From NCBI GenBank assembly GCA_036250195.1, contig JAVHZZ010000002.1:69430205-69494204 (forward strand): a stretch of 64,000 bases of DNA, written 5' to 3'. Below the pieces are notes generated by a model that did not search any database, had not been told where the DNA came from, and saw only the letters and a program-made list of their open reading frames with translations. Shown here piece by piece: positions 17,618 through 29,400 of the stretch. How positions within the stretch are numbered: position 1 is the first letter of the stretch; each line of letters begins with the position of its first letter. The position numbers and the translations under genes were made by a program. Source of the stretch: Mixophyes australis (lineage: Eukaryota; Chordata; Amphibia; Anura; Limnodynastidae).

Positions 17618-17640
17618 GTTGTTTTTTTTATATATAAATG

Positions 17641-18297
17641 TTCAGACTACCATATGTTATTTTAAGATGCATAGGTTTTAACCCTTGAACACCAATGATC
17701 AAATTAGTAAATCAATGTTCTTACAAGCTGTTAAATATAGAGGTAGGGCTCCTGCTTTTATTTCTTTGTTATGCTGACTGCACACAATTCCATCATACAA
17801 CTGAACTGTCTCTCTTCAGGTGCTTTTGTTTACTCATTGTGCTTTCCCTGTGCATGAGAAGGTTAAAAGAGGAAAAAAAAAGACTGTCTGCGCCATCATC
17901 AAGTCTTTTACACAACAGAGTGTAAATGTATGCCCTGTTTCATTGTTCCTTAGCATGTTTCATTGTTCCTTTGCACTATTTAAATTCAAGTGTATTGGCA
18001 GAAACCTATTATCGAGGTACTTGTGCTGTTATATGTAATAGGTGGCAGCAGTGTTGGTGGTAGATGTTAAACCACAAGAAGCTTTTAGACTTAACCAATT
18101 TGTTGATTTTACTTCAGAACTTGTTCTAACAGATATATACAGTTGCTCATAGTTGATACTGACTATAGCAGACAAGCTTATGCAGTTAATTTACTTAACA
18201 CTATTATAGTACACTAATATATACAGACGGTAGTAAGCTTATATTGTGGGTAATTGTGTCGGAGAACATTTTGCTCATATATATTTTGTGCCTGTGG

Positions 18298-18300
<3 letters not shown>
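17641..18300. other. No gene seen
   Basis: AT-rich sequence after the second poly(A) site. The frames 17695-17925 and 17820-18038 overlap each other and show no motif. Confidence 0.5.
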
Positions 18301-18353
<53 letters not shown>

Positions 18354-18380
18354 TATATATAAATGTGTGTGTGTGTGTAA
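18301..18380. repeat. Microsatellite (TA)n then (TG)n
   Basis: An uninterrupted TA run of about 45 bp, a short ca/ta mixture, then a tg run. The open frames with IYIYIY text over it are artefacts. Confidence 0.97.
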
Positions 18381-18890
18381 GAGAATGCAAAAAGGATGCA
18401 GCTCCAGTTATCATGTCTTTACAGTTCAACTGTAACTGGAAGTATCTGCTGACAGCTGTACTTCCTGTCTGTGCATGCTCAGACTGATACGAATAACTGG
18501 AGGCTTCCCCATTTCTTCACTAGATCATAGGGGACACCACTATCAAGATGGGAAGCAGAACGTTGCGCTCCATATTAACAAAGTGCCCCCTCTGCTCTGT
18601 CACTGACAGTCTGCAGTTCCTGTACACCAGCTGGGGAGCTATACAAGTGCTACCGACAGCTGAGCTTATGTTATTGCATTTACGCCCATGCTTTTAAATG
18701 TTGACAAAAAAATTAAAATGTCACACCTAAATTAAATAAAATGTGTCAAAAATGATTAAGATAAAACTCTATACATAAAAAAATGTATTTATATATTATA
18801 GAATGTATTATTCTACCTTTTATCCCACGCTCGTGACTGGATCCTAGTCATACTCCCTGAATGTGATACATTCAGCATGATTATTCCTAT
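18381..18890. other. No gene seen
   Basis: The stretch 18520-18660 (catagggggacaccac-like phrase onward) faintly recalls DIRS terminal sequence at 59960 but is too diverged to call. The rest is AT-rich. Confidence 0.4.
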
Positions 18891-19640
18891 TTTAGTTCTA
18901 CTTTGCAAAACACGGTCTTACATATAGACAATCCAGGGTTCTTTAAAAATGACTTACAAGAAAATTGTAGTTTGGCAGGGTCACTTCCTAGGGCAGAGTT
19001 TGCTTACAACAATACTCATTTGGGGTTTCTCTGTTTTTCGGTATATATGTTCAATCTCGAAAGGCCTGCTCTTTTAAACTCCATGACCTAGACTCCACAG
19101 AGTTTAAAAATGTCTCTGCATATGGTTATTTGGGAAAAATGTCCAAAATCCTTACTTTTGTGCAGCCGTTCAATTAAAATTAGATAGACATAATAGAGTG
19201 ATAAATTTTGAGGTCGGTGACAAGATATGGCTGGCTACAAACAATATCAAATTGAATTGGTAAAGTTTGGACCTGAATTTATTTTACCTTCTAAGATGAT
19301 CAGGAAAATTAACCCCGTCTGCTACAAACTGGATCTTCCCCAATTTTTGTAGATTCCTAGAAACTTTGTTTATTATTCAAGACTGTGCACTGTACAAGGA
19401 TATTCAGGTCCAGAACCAAAGCCAAAATGTCTCTAGTCCTGGTGGATGGTCAACCACAGTTTATAAGTGACAAAATCCTAGCATCCAAAAAAGTTCAAGA
19501 CCAAGTTTGTTATCTCGTTCACTGGAAGGGATGTGGTCCTAAGGAAAGGTGTTTGGGTTCCAGCCAGAAATCTGCATATAAACAAACTCGAGGGACTTTC
19601 ATAAATTACACTCTCAGAAACCTCAGTATTGGTCCCTCAT
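18890..19640 (+). pseudogene. Ty3/gypsy integrase C-terminus with chromodomain
   Basis: 18930-19091 reads RAEFAYNNTH, the end of the gypsy integrase core. 19385-19610 reads LVLVDGQPQFISDKILASKK, followed by CYLVHWKGCGPKERC, the chromodomain that many vertebrate and fungal gypsy integrases carry to target chromatin; the aromatic cage W in HWKG is present. Stops and shifts between the blocks show it is inactive. The remaining pol is missing upstream. Confidence 0.85.
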
Positions 19641-20270
19641 CAAAGGGGGTTAATGTCAGCAGGCACCACCACTCGCTCAGTCAGTTGCATAGTGTTACTA
19701 GGCAACTGCTATGTGTTAATAAAGCGTGGGCAAAATTAAGTATTATGGTAGTGTGTGTAAATGTTATTGATTCATTCAGACGTTATTGATCCCCCACTCT
19801 CTACCGCCTGTGCTGCTGAAAGTTTAGTTTGACCCTGTGTGATGTATACTATGCTATTCTAGTTTGATTCTCTGTTGTGATTGTTATTGGAACTTGCCTT
19901 TGTCTGCTGCCTTTTGGCCCTTAGCCTGTTGTTTGGTTTAGCTCTTGACCACTGCCTACCACTAACCTCTGCCTGTTTAATGATTCTGTTTTGACCGCTG
20001 CCATTGTCTGACTGACTGACCTCACTTCTGGATCTAGCCTGTTAGTAACCTTGGAGTCCTGCGTCGGGCAGTGTGGTGTTCCCACCTCCGCTCTATTAAT
20101 TATTCTGTATACTGCTGGTCTCCTACTGTGTCCTGTCCATTACCTAAATACCCTTAAGTTAATAAACCCCTACTACTATGGGTTAAGTCCTGAGTATTTT
20201 CAAACATATGGTGTTCTACAAGAAAGGAGGCTGCAGAAGGTGAAGACCATGTAAAGCGGTTCTATCATTT
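19641..20270 (+). mobile_element. Probable LTR following the gypsy fragment
   Basis: After the chromodomain ends, a GC-richer block begins (tgtcagcaggcaccaccactcg at 19653). It has a stretch with ttgaccgctgcc and ctgctggtctcc, and ends with pyrimidine-rich text near 20260. Position after pol and base composition suggest the 3' LTR. I did not find a second LTR to align, so the borders are guesses. Confidence 0.45.
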
Positions 20271-21130
20271 TTTTATTATCTGAAGTGTATTTTCATAACA
20301 CCCATACCTTAACATATACTGTTCCATGGCTGGAATAGTAGTCCAGTGCTACAATATAAAGCACAAGGTCAGCAATACAGTTCTATGTTAATATACAGAG
20401 CAGGATGTATTACCAACAAGATATATGCTGAGTACTATATGCAAGCAAATATACTATGATCAATAATATTCCAAAACATGTTATATGGACAACAAGATGT
20501 AGTATGCCAAGTAATATTACAAAGTATTATATCCAGCAAGATGCCCAGTAATGTCATATAATGTGCTCAGCCAGCTGGCCATTACTGTGCCCTAAAAATG
20601 CACAGCATAGTACCCAGCAATATGGCCTGCTTCCTGCCTAGAAATATCATCAGTCATCCCATTGGACAGATTTCTGCGTTTCCTAACAGGTACTAGATCC
20701 GTAAGTAGACATTTTAGAACCCTGGGTGAGAACATTTGGCCACAGCCTGTTTATTTGCAACACAAGAACAATATTAGGTACCTTGATACCTAAACCAAAG
20801 GTTGCAAATGGTGCCCTTTAAGCTCACACCTCCCTCTGTGTTAAAGTATATTTACATTAGACAGCTGCCTACTGGTGCATTATTCACAGCCAAATAATCT
20901 TAAATCTGCTTCTATCATGCAGGTGGCCTACATTGATCCCTGTGACAACACACATACCTATTCACAACTTAGTATGTGTCAAAATGTGATGTCCCGGAAA
21001 ATTTCATGAAGTAATTTAGATCTGTTGGACTTTAATGTGCTCTAAACTGGCAGGCAAGAATGTAATCATAGGGTTTAAAAATCCCTAAAACACCATCACT
21101 TGTTGCACAGTATATATTTATTAAATATCA
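20271..21130. other. No gene seen
   Basis: Contains many short runs on the theme caatat / gccagtaat / atgcccag (20330-20620), perhaps an old repeat. No open frame with similarity. Confidence 0.4.
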
Positions 21131-21247
21131 TAAATGTGTGTATGTTAGAGATTTTAGACTGTAAGCTCCAATGGGGCAGGGACTGGTGTGAATGAGTTCT
21201 CTGTACAGCGATGCGGAATTAGTGGCACTATATAAATAAATGATGAT
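21131..21247 (+). repeat. SINE tail fragment
   Basis: The block gattttagactgtaagctcc to ataaataaatgatgat matches the last 110 bp of the SINE copies at 56220 and 58690. The head is missing. Confidence 0.75.
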
Positions 21248-21940
21248 AAGCCAAAACCTCTATGTTCTTGTAGCGTAAATCATGTCAATTAAATATATAA
21301 TTTCTGAGTCTAGATAATTCTCTCTTCTTTGTGCTTGACACAGGAGCCAGCTTGCAACTATGATTTTATATAGTAATTGAAAACAACAAAAAAAAACATT
21401 GTTAAAAGCACAGTTAAGGTTTTGTTGAAAAACACAAGAAAGTGGGCTGTTAAGCGTGTATGCACCTAAACTGTGCATACCACACGATTTTCTGATGACT
21501 TCACAAAATAAAATGACATCACATAGAACATTGCTGACCTCACACAACATGCTTTATGACATGATTACATTTGCAATTACATTGATGAAACAGGTCATCC
21601 AAATAAAATATTGTTTATTAAATGACTGTAGACGTACAGCTGGTGTATTACTGCGGACTTAGAATAGCACACCATAATTTACTAATGTTTGATATGTTCT
21701 ATGTGATGTCATCAGTGACAAAGCCTTAAATGTGCTTTTAATTATTGTTTTTCCAATAAAGCACTGCTTCTTTTCTTAAATATAAAGTTTTGTACAATGT
21801 GCTTCTATTACCTTTAATTTCGACATGCTATAATATAATTTAAAGGAGAAACACCAGTAATTGCTATAGCCCTACTGAAAATGTAACTACAGGCTCTTGG
21901 GTACAAGAGTTTGACTTCATACATGTACTAACATCTCCTA
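21248..21940. other. No gene seen
   Basis: AT-rich. Opposite-strand frames at 21260-21550 and 21456-21662 have no recognisable motif. Confidence 0.4.
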
Positions 21941-22487
21941 TATGAATCCACAGTGGGTGACTTGGATGACATGAGAAACCAGTGGAAAATAGATATTGGT
22001 CTTCTAACCAATAAGGACTGGGGGATTTTCCTGGACAGCTAGTGGTTACCCAGCGTCCTTAAAGTTCCAACAAATGCAAGTTTTCATTTTACATAGGATT
22101 TACATAACCCCTCTTAGATTGGCAAAACTCTGCCCTGACAACACTCCCAATTGCCCAAAATGTAACTCAGAAATTGGTAGCTTTTGGCATCTTCTCTGGG
22201 AGTGCCCCCACATACAATCTTCCTGGCACAGGGTTACTCACTGTATTCAAAAAACTGGAATTGAGGTTCGCCTCCAGTCACCAGCTACCTGTTTATATGG
22301 GCTGCGCCTGAAGGGCAAGGTCAACAAACTAACACAACTTTATATTTCACAATTATTCATGATGGCTAAAGTCAACATAGCCAGACTCTCGTTGGCTCCA
22401 GCAAGCCCCTGCTACAACAGCTGGGACCTCATTTCTGGGTCCTGTGTCCCAGTCGTTGTCAGGGAAATGGCTGGGACGCTGATCTAG
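21941..22487 (+). pseudogene. L1-type LINE ORF2 C-terminus
   Basis: The frame 22074-22487 (137 codons) reads LHRIYITPLRLAKLCPDN, followed by CPKCNSEIGSFWHLLWECP. This is the cysteine-rich C-terminal segment of frog/fish L1-type ORF2 (pattern LHRIY.TP.RL...C..C....F.H..W.CP). The tail MAKVNIARLSLAPASP also fits. Only the last part is present, as expected for a 5'-truncated LINE insertion. It is followed by a non-L1 GC-rich block, so no clear poly(A) tail remains. Confidence 0.82.
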
Positions 22488-22690
22488 TCAGCGCCACGCC
22501 CCGGCAATGCTGGGTAGCCGGGTGCGTGTGCTCTAAATTTAATAGCCTGTGGGCTAATTAATGACCTAATCAAATTACTCCTGGGGCTCATTTAGTTTCA
22601 CCTCCCCTCTTTTTCATTATTGGTCCTTTTGAGTATTTAAGGCAGGGAGGGCTTAGCCTCCCTGCCGGTTATAGCGTAGATGAAAGAGAC
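22455..22690 (+). other. Possible LTR fragment
   Basis: From tgtcagggaaatggctggg the base composition turns GC-rich (gcgccacgccccggcaatg). A TATA-like gagtatttaaggcag follows at about 22630. This looks like LTR promoter sequence, but no partner LTR or primer-binding site was identified. Confidence 0.35.
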
Positions 22691-22739
22691 ACCATAGAAG
22701 CTGAACCCCTAGGGTCACTACACGTAAGAGGGCATGGGA

Positions 22740-23570
22740 ATTGGATGAAGGGAAGGGAAGGGAACATCTCCACTGATTCAAAGTATGCCTTTGGGGAAAT
22801 TCATGATTTTGGGTATCTATGGAGTCTAAAAAATCCCTTTGACAACAGCAGGTACACTCAAAGCACTCTCACATCACATAAAAGGACTACTAACAGCCAT
22901 AGAACTACCTTGGGCAATGGCAGTAATCAAGTGTCACAACCAAGACCCTGTTTCTATGGGTAATAGAAGAGCAGACAAAGCTGCTAAGAGAGCTACAGCT
23001 TTGACTGTGATTTTAAACTTAGACATACCCATAGAAAATACAAATGTAATGGTGTTCCACGCTCTCCGCACTCAAAAGTTAATTAACATGCAAAGATGTG
23101 TTCCTAACAGGAAAAGACCCTCTGAAAATTGAAGGGATGTGGACAGGAAGTGTCTGGACTGTTGAAAGATGGGAATGGTAGGCTGGTAGCTCAAAAAAAA
23201 ACAATTTACAAGCTAAGTGGAAGCATCGGTTAACGCATTTAGGAAAAGAATATATGTGTAGATTAGTAGGTGTGTACTGGTGTGCTCCTGGTTTCTACTC
23301 TGATCATAGTAAGAGAGCTGTTTAATGCCTTCCTTGCCTGAGAAACAATACAGGGAAAGCAATACCAACCAAACCATCCCACATCCCTCCTACAGATGGC
23401 CCTTTCCCAGTAATTCAGATTGATTTCATACAATTAGAAATCTGTAGAAATCTTGAACGTGTTGGTTTGCATTGACATTCTCTAACCGCTTTTTTGTGCT
23501 TTTGCAAAACAACCTGATCGGACATCCACTTATTTACCTTTAATAAAATCAAATTGTGGAACTACAACAA
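22740..23570 (+). pseudogene. Endogenous retrovirus pol fragment (RNase H to integrase)
   Basis: Two broken blocks are visible. The first (about 22745-23030, split over two frames) carries the end of a retroviral RNase H: a TDSKYAFG motif and later a GNRRADKAAK motif. The second (about 23220-23440) carries an integrase zinc-binding region (a CLPC pair) and the start of the catalytic core. The first block resembles gamma/epsilon-type retroviral pol more than gypsy. Frameshifts and stops lie throughout and nothing is expressible. Continuation to 23980 has no clear similarity. Confidence 0.75.
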
Positions 23571-23990
23571 GCAGTACAGACTTTAGCTCCCCCACAGTGT
23601 TAAGAGCATCGTTACTATACTAACTACACCTCTTGAGCCTGAAATGCACCTTTCAGATTGCTGAAGCAAACTCTGTCAACAGTGAAATAATTTCATAAAC
23701 AGTGGCATATTGTATTTACATTTGCAATCAGTGTTCTCTGGTGCTGAATAACAACGAGTGGGGCTCATTGTCATTATCTTACTATTTCATTGAGATCCAC
23801 AACCCTAGTTTTTTTTTCATTAAAGTCTCATGATCCTGCATTACAGACAATGGAGACATTCTTTTCTGCATTATCCATCATGTATGATGACCCAGGTAGT
23901 AGATTCTCTGCAGAAATTTCACTACATGCTCTAAGACAAGCCAATTGTACCAAAATATACAAATATACTGTTTAGAGTTTCGTAGGTGGG
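23571..23990. other. Unassigned stretch, possible retroviral remnant
   Basis: No domain identified. It sits between the retroviral pol fragment and the gypsy gag fragment. Confidence 0.3.
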
Positions 23991-26500
23991 CAGCGTACAC
24001 CTCTTGAAGCGATCCATCCTTCTACAGTCAGTTCCATGTTGGCTTAACCGATGCGACAAAGGATGTCCTTGTGGAATACCCTCCATTCAAGACATTAGAC
24101 ACTCATGAATCTGTCCATCAAGATTGACCACAGACTCAGGAAGAGAGAGATCAAGAGAGGAGGCAATGGGTACCTCCTACACCTTTTCCTTATCCTACAC
24201 CAATGAATTATTCCAAAGCCATACAATTAGATGTATCTCATCTCATTCTAGAAGAGAAGCACCAGTGTAGGACTTTAAGAATGTGCTTGTACTTTGGTCT
24301 TGGTGGGCATTATGCTTCTTCTTGTCCAAACAAAAATAAGATGTTGGGAAACCACAACATCATTCCCTGGACTACTATTTAGCTAAGACTCTGTAATTAT
24401 CTCTACAGAATAACATTTCTTTGAATGAGGTGGATAATTTTCTCTTCCTGTGAGTCCCATCAAGTTTATATTTCCTTTTGTGACTGTTAACATTGTGATT
24501 TTTCACTCAGAACTGATCACTTTTCTACTCATTAACTCACCAAGTTTTCCAAACTTTTAAGGATACCTATGACTTGTTAGACACAATCCGGAAATTAATT
24601 GGATAGTATGGTGGACTTATTTGTGTCATCACGGTTGCTTGAATTTTTCACTATGTCAAAACACCTTGAACTTTGTTGACTTACCTGCTCCATACCAAAT
24701 GTTTGCCTATGTTTTTAGTAAAAGTTCTGCTTACACTCTGCCTCCACATAATATTGATTGTGCATCTATGTGCCCTTAACCTGTTCCTGGGGCTTAGTTG
24801 GAGCCGGATTCTTTTTTGTTTCAATGAAAAATGAAGGGTTACCCCCCTGCATCAACTTCCATGAACTTAAATAACTATGAAGAAACAATATTCAATTCCA
24901 TTAATTACTGAACTTTTCGACCAGCTTAGGGGAGCTACCATCTTCACTAAGATTGATCTTTGAGGGGCCTACAATCTGATTAGAAGAAAAGCTGGTGATG
25001 GATGGAAAATAGCCTTTAATACCAATTTAGGACATTATGAATACATGATAATGCCATTTGGCCTTTGCAATGCTCCTGCAGACCTCATCAATTATACTCT
25101 CCCATCAAGGTCCAAGCCATATTGGATTGGGCAGTGCCTGCTAATCTCAAGGCAAACCAAAGATTCCTGAGGTTCTTTAGATACTATAGAAGATTCATAC
25201 CAGTCTTTTCTTCTATAGTAGCACCAATCACATAACTCACAAATAAAGGTGCAGATCTGTTCTCCTGGTCACCTGATTCTTTGTTTAGGTCAGATGTGGG
25301 AGCTGGAGCTATTCTCTCGCAAGCAGTGCCATACATTCAGAAACTCTATCTCTGTGTATTCTTTCAAAAGCATAATTACAATGTGGGCAACAGAGAGCTT
25401 TTAGCAGTAAAATGGGATATAGAAGAATGGTGGAACTGGTTGTATGGTAAAAATCACAGAATAACCATCCTCACTGATTTAAGTTTGTGATTGCAAACTG
25501 GCCAGAGTCCAAAAATTTCAAAGCTGACTCACTCTAGGAACTTCCTGTCATCTCATGAGGGCATTCATAATAGCACCCCAGTCCTTCCATACACAGTAAT
25601 TCTGGCTTCCCTGACTCCTCATCTATCTGAGACTTTGAGACTCAACCAAGGCATGGCACCACTTGAGGCTCCTGGGAATCTCTTGTTTGTCCCTGATTGT
25701 TTCTGACAACAAGTCCTGTCAAAATTCCATGATCAAAGACTATCTGGACACCCTGTTATTCTAGATCAGTATGATGGCCAACCTAACAACAACACATTCA
25801 GGCGCGGGCTGGCAAGTCTCAGCCCGGGGGGCGCACAGGTGGCTGCATCACATGACACGCGATGCGGCCGCTTCATCAATGACGCGGCCGCATCGCGTGT
25901 CATGTGATGTGGCCGCCTGTGCGCTGACGCGGCCGCATCGCGTGTTTTGCGATGCGGCCGCCGATAATAATAATGAAATTTGACATCCACCGGGGGAGGC
26001 GGCCCAAACGGGTCAGACTGAGCAGCCCAGGGGACCGATGCCCCCCTGCCTTTCGGGCCAGCCCACCCTTGAACACATTTGTGACTTTGCACTCTCCTGT
26101 GAGGTATGCCCTGGCAACAAAGTTCCACATGACAAACCATATGGACTCCTAAATAAATTACTTTAACCTTAGTGTCCATGGAAACACATTTCCATGGATT
26201 TCTTAAATGATCTTCCAGTTTTCAAAGGCTCCACTGTTATTTAGGTAGTTGTAGATTTAGCAAAATGGCCCACTTTGAACCTCTGTCTCATTTTCCCACT
26301 GTTGACCAGTTAGCCCCATTATTTGTCCAGCATATCCCGAGGCTCCACGGCATCCCTGAGAATATTGTATCTGATAGGGAAGCACAATTCACAACTTGGT
26401 ATAGACCTTAATTTCTCGTCTGCATATCATCCTCAGACACATTTCCACCCACACTGTAAAAATTAACCTGAAAGGCTAATTAATTGCAGAAATCAGCTAT
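23991..26500 (+). pseudogene. Second Ty3/gypsy retrotransposon body (gag to integrase), heavily decayed
   Basis: In order: a gag zinc-knuckle remnant (about 24290-24350, GLGGHYASSCPNKNK, first Cys changed); RT at about 24690-25080 with FDQLRGATIFTKIDL and [13 protein letters not shown]; the RT/RNase H junction at about 25100-25480 with FRYYRRFIPVFSS and VGAGAILSQ, and at the end GNRELLAVKWDIEEW; a zinc-finger/integrase part near 25690-26160; and the integrase core at about 26210-26440. Many stops and shifts. Between RT and RNase H some 300 bp are missing. A hAT MITE (25799-26071) interrupts the integrase N-terminus. Confidence 0.85.
25799..26071. mobile_element. hAT-type MITE (273 bp) with perfect 8-bp target duplication
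   Basis: aacacatt occurs at 25791-25798 and again at 26072-26079. The ends are inverted (caggcgcgggctggc and gccagcccacccttg). An 8-bp duplication with CAGG-type ends is the hAT signature. The inside is very GC-rich and contains four gcggccgc octamers within about 100 bp (25864-25962) in imperfect palindromes. No transposase. Confidence 0.88.
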
Positions 26501-26520
26501 TCACCAGAGAACTCAAGTGA
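26296..26520 (+). repeat. Gypsy integrase segment, duplicated copy 1
   Basis: ccactgttgaccagttagccccattatttgtc through to gccagagaactcaagtg recurs at 27682-27920 with a small deletion and a few substitutions. Both copies contain the decayed integrase text around the SDRG-like block. Confidence 0.8.
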
Positions 26521-27681
26521 GACAGAATGGACCGCCTATGCCATCCTGTCTGTTGTTGCTTGGAACCGGTATGTCTTACTTTGCCACTGTCCCTTTTCGT
26601 TATTCCAAATACACCCCTCCTGCCGCATTAGGAGGAGCCTGCTGCCACCACTGGACTCCTTCATTGCGTCCAGAACCACATTCCTTCTGGGTAACTGTCG
26701 CTGCTAGTGTACTCCCGTGCTGGTACACTTGGGCTGGTATCCCTGACTGCTTACTATGGATCAGGGTGCTGTGGATTAATCCCTCCTGGCTTATCACACT
26801 AGCCAGAGCTGCTGGATAGTGGTAGAGCGGTGGTACTGGAGAGCTGGGTTCAAACCTCAGAAACAGCCGGAAGATGGATTAGATTTAGGATCTAATCTGT
26901 AGGTCACAGGATTACAGCAATATTGAAGAAGTTGTCAAGTTCAGGGTCTTGAAGCAAATAGTGATGTTTATTTCGCTCAAGGGTCCTGACAAGGACAGTT
27001 CCACTGATTAAAGGTATCAGTGGACAGGTCAGATGGAACATCAGATAGATACATTTCAGTGTACATGGGCTCTCTTTTTATACAGTTTTAGACACAGCCT
27101 CACAGACTATTTTTAGAATCAGGATGCAATTTGTTTATCTAAACATGGATTAACATGCAATACAAAGCTAACAATATTTACGCTTATCTGTGATATCCTA
27201 AAACCTTGCTGTGATTTTCTGCATCTTACATTGGACATCTGAGAGCAAGTTTAATTACCCCTTCCTTTCCCTTAAGGGGTATTGGACACTCACATCAACA
27301 TGTCTAATCAACATGAGATTAGCATGGGTGCTTTCTTCCAACAGTTGCAGAATACACATTTCCTCCAAAGAAAAGAATTCCCCAAGAAAAGTTCCAAACC
27401 CCAAACAAGGCATTTCCTTACACCAAGATATACAAAAGACTTTCTAAACAAAGGCTTATTGTTTTAGATATATACATCGGAAATAATAAATTTCCTCTAG
27501 CAAGGTTAAAACAGAAAAAACAAATGTTTTCTCCTGGTCTCAGAAATAAAGATTTCTTATATCAAAATATACACAATATAAAAAAATAAGTGCATTGGCA
27601 ATTATATAAATAAACACTCTGCGCTATTTCCTTTAAATAAATGTATACCATAAGTTACTTGTAAGTGATCCAGTCACACTC
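26521..27681. other. Insert between duplicated gypsy segments; possible LTR
   Basis: The first third (26530-26820) is GC-rich with phrases like tgccgcattaggaggagcc. From about 26820 it is AT-richer. A tRNA-like pair of boxes (gtagagcggtggta and gggttcaaacc, 26823-26857) is present, but the spacing is short. No coding similarity in frames 26484-26819 or 27211-27467. Confidence 0.4.
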
Positions 27682-27920
27682 CACTGCTGACCAGTTAGCC
27701 CCATTATTTGTCTAGCATATCCCCGAGGCTGAGAATATTGTATCTGATAGGGAAGCACAATTCACAGCTTGGAATAGATCTCAATTTCTCGTCTGCATAT
27801 CATCCACAGACAAATTTCCACCCACACTATAAAAATTAACCTGAAAGGTTAATTTTTTATACAGAAACCCGGAAGGTTAATTAAGTACAGAAATTAACTA
27901 CTCGCCAGAGAACACAAGTG
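27682..27920 (+). repeat. Gypsy integrase segment, duplicated copy 2
   Basis: Second copy of 26296-26520; it lacks a short piece after ccccgaggct and has a small extra copy of the ggttaatt phrase near 27850-27885. Confidence 0.8.
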
Positions 27921-28509
27921 TATCGAATTCATCTTCCAACACAAAGGACCCTTACTACATCATACAACTTCAGGGGTGGACTGGGCCTATGCACGTAGTC
28001 AATGTACAATAAGGGTGTGCAAAGCTTGAGCAGATGCAGCAGCGTCCCTTTCATGCTTTGGGCATCTCTAAGGTATTTTTTTGTCGTATCACTGGCAGCA
28101 GCTACAGGTCAGCTGTAAATACTAATTACTAGTAATGATGGTTGTATGCAGCTAGAACATGTGTTTGCAATTAGGAGCAACTGTAAAATTGTATTTTATG
28201 TACAGTAGACATTCATAACATCCTAATAAAAGCATTTATTAATTTATTATTAACAGGTGACATTGATTGAATTTTTTTCTATGCATTTTTTGGGATTTTA
28301 TATTCTTCATATGTATTGAACGATTGGATGTGTCCTGAAGTATATTGTCTGTTAGAGCAGAGCGCACCTATACCCCTATTCATCAACAGTCATATCTTTA
28401 CATATGCTCCTTGTTGAATATGGGCATGCGCATGTTCAATATATGTATGTTTTTAAAAAAATGCACAATACGTTCGTTTTGTGTGCCTTAATGAATCAGG
28501 CCCAGAATG
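27921..28509. other. No gene seen
   Basis: AT-rich. 28370-28505 ends in ttaatgaatcaggccc, the reverse of the element end seen at 49110, so a piece of that MITE family may be here. Confidence 0.4.
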
Positions 28510-29180
28510 TCCTGTGTGAAGGATCATGTCTCATAATGTAAATGGGGTTTAACTCCCCATAAACAAAAAATTGCAACTTCAGCTTCAAATTTCAACACTG
28601 ACAGATTTCATTCCGATGTCGTATGTACCCAGGAAATACATTTTTACATTATTTTGACCACTAAATACTGTCATCCTAGTAACAATTTATTTAGTTATCA
28701 TCAGATCTTAGAAAACAAATGGGAGTTGTCCTCTTGCTGCACCAACATTTTAATATTGTGGTAAACCATTGTATTGTTGACAAGAAAGGCCACTACATTC
28801 CTTATTGGGCAAGTATGACCAACTAACCTGCCTAATGTGTACATACACCTCTCAATTATTTACTAAAATGACAGCAATCTTAACTACTTTATCATTTCAG
28901 AACCCGTTGTGGTGTGGAGATTTCTATTTGATATTCAATCTAGCATTAGATTGATCTCACTCAACTAGGAACCTTATCCCATCCTCCTACACTAAAACTA
29001 TTGCATCTTTATTGGAGTCTTACAGGTTGGTTGATGTGTTAAGGTAATGCAATGGGGCCTATGGAGGAAACATTGTTTTCTCATTCACATAAACATTATA
29101 CCACCTCTGCCTCTGTTGCTTGCTTTAACTCACGTGACGTTTTACAGTGGAATTTAGAACAAATTAGTTGACTTGGGGCC
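28510..29180 (+). pseudogene. L1-type LINE endonuclease fragment
   Basis: Broken frames read, in order, a GLNSP-like start, DVVCTQEIHFY (the active-site Glu block of the apurinic-type endonuclease), GKYDQLTCLMCTY, WCGDFYLIFN (GDFN block, one residue changed), and SSYTKTIASLLESYRLVDV. The order and spacing match the N-terminal endonuclease of L1-type ORF2. Several stops and frameshifts. Confidence 0.82.
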
Positions 29181-29400
29181 CCAGGTGTTGTTTTAAGAAG
29201 GTAAACTCCGATAGATCAATCATTTTTTATTACAAGGATAGAATAAGAATTGCACTTATGGAAGGGAGTGATCTGACTGCTGTCGAAGTCAGCTAATTGG
29301 ATAAAGTAATTTCAATTAATAGCTAACAACTTGATTGTCTTTTTCCGAAATTATGCGTATAGCACGCTACGGTGGGGAGGAGGGTATTCAGCCGCAACAC
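29181..29400 (+). other. L1 continuation, weak
   Basis: Likely more of the LINE (the LGAPGVVLRR region), but too decayed to assign a domain. It ends near 29360 in unrelated sequence. Confidence 0.4.

Larger units (their letters stand above)
14162..17640 (+). other. ZNF740: Probable 3'UTR of ZNF740 copy 2
   Basis: Homologous at both ends to the UTR after copy 1 (see that entry). Stop to AATAAA spans about 3,450 bp. Removing the 175-bp MITE and its 3-bp duplication leaves about 3,273 bp, against about 3,310 bp for copy 1 without its two Tc1 elements. The open frames 14101-14372 and 16597-16890 are not supported as proteins. Confidence 0.65.

Noticed and set aside
18301..18487. Frames with long IYIYIY runs
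   Set aside because: Translation of a TA microsatellite.
19385..19789. Host chromodomain gene
   Set aside because: The chromodomain directly follows gypsy integrase text and is preceded by VDGQP wording typical of the retroelement, so it belongs to the transposon.
25771..26179. Overlapping frames on both strands in the GC-rich block
   Set aside because: They come from CpG-rich palindromes of a hAT MITE with a perfect 8-bp target duplication.
26823..26857. tRNA gene or SINE head
   Set aside because: A- and B-box-like words are present but too close together, and no cloverleaf or SINE body follows.
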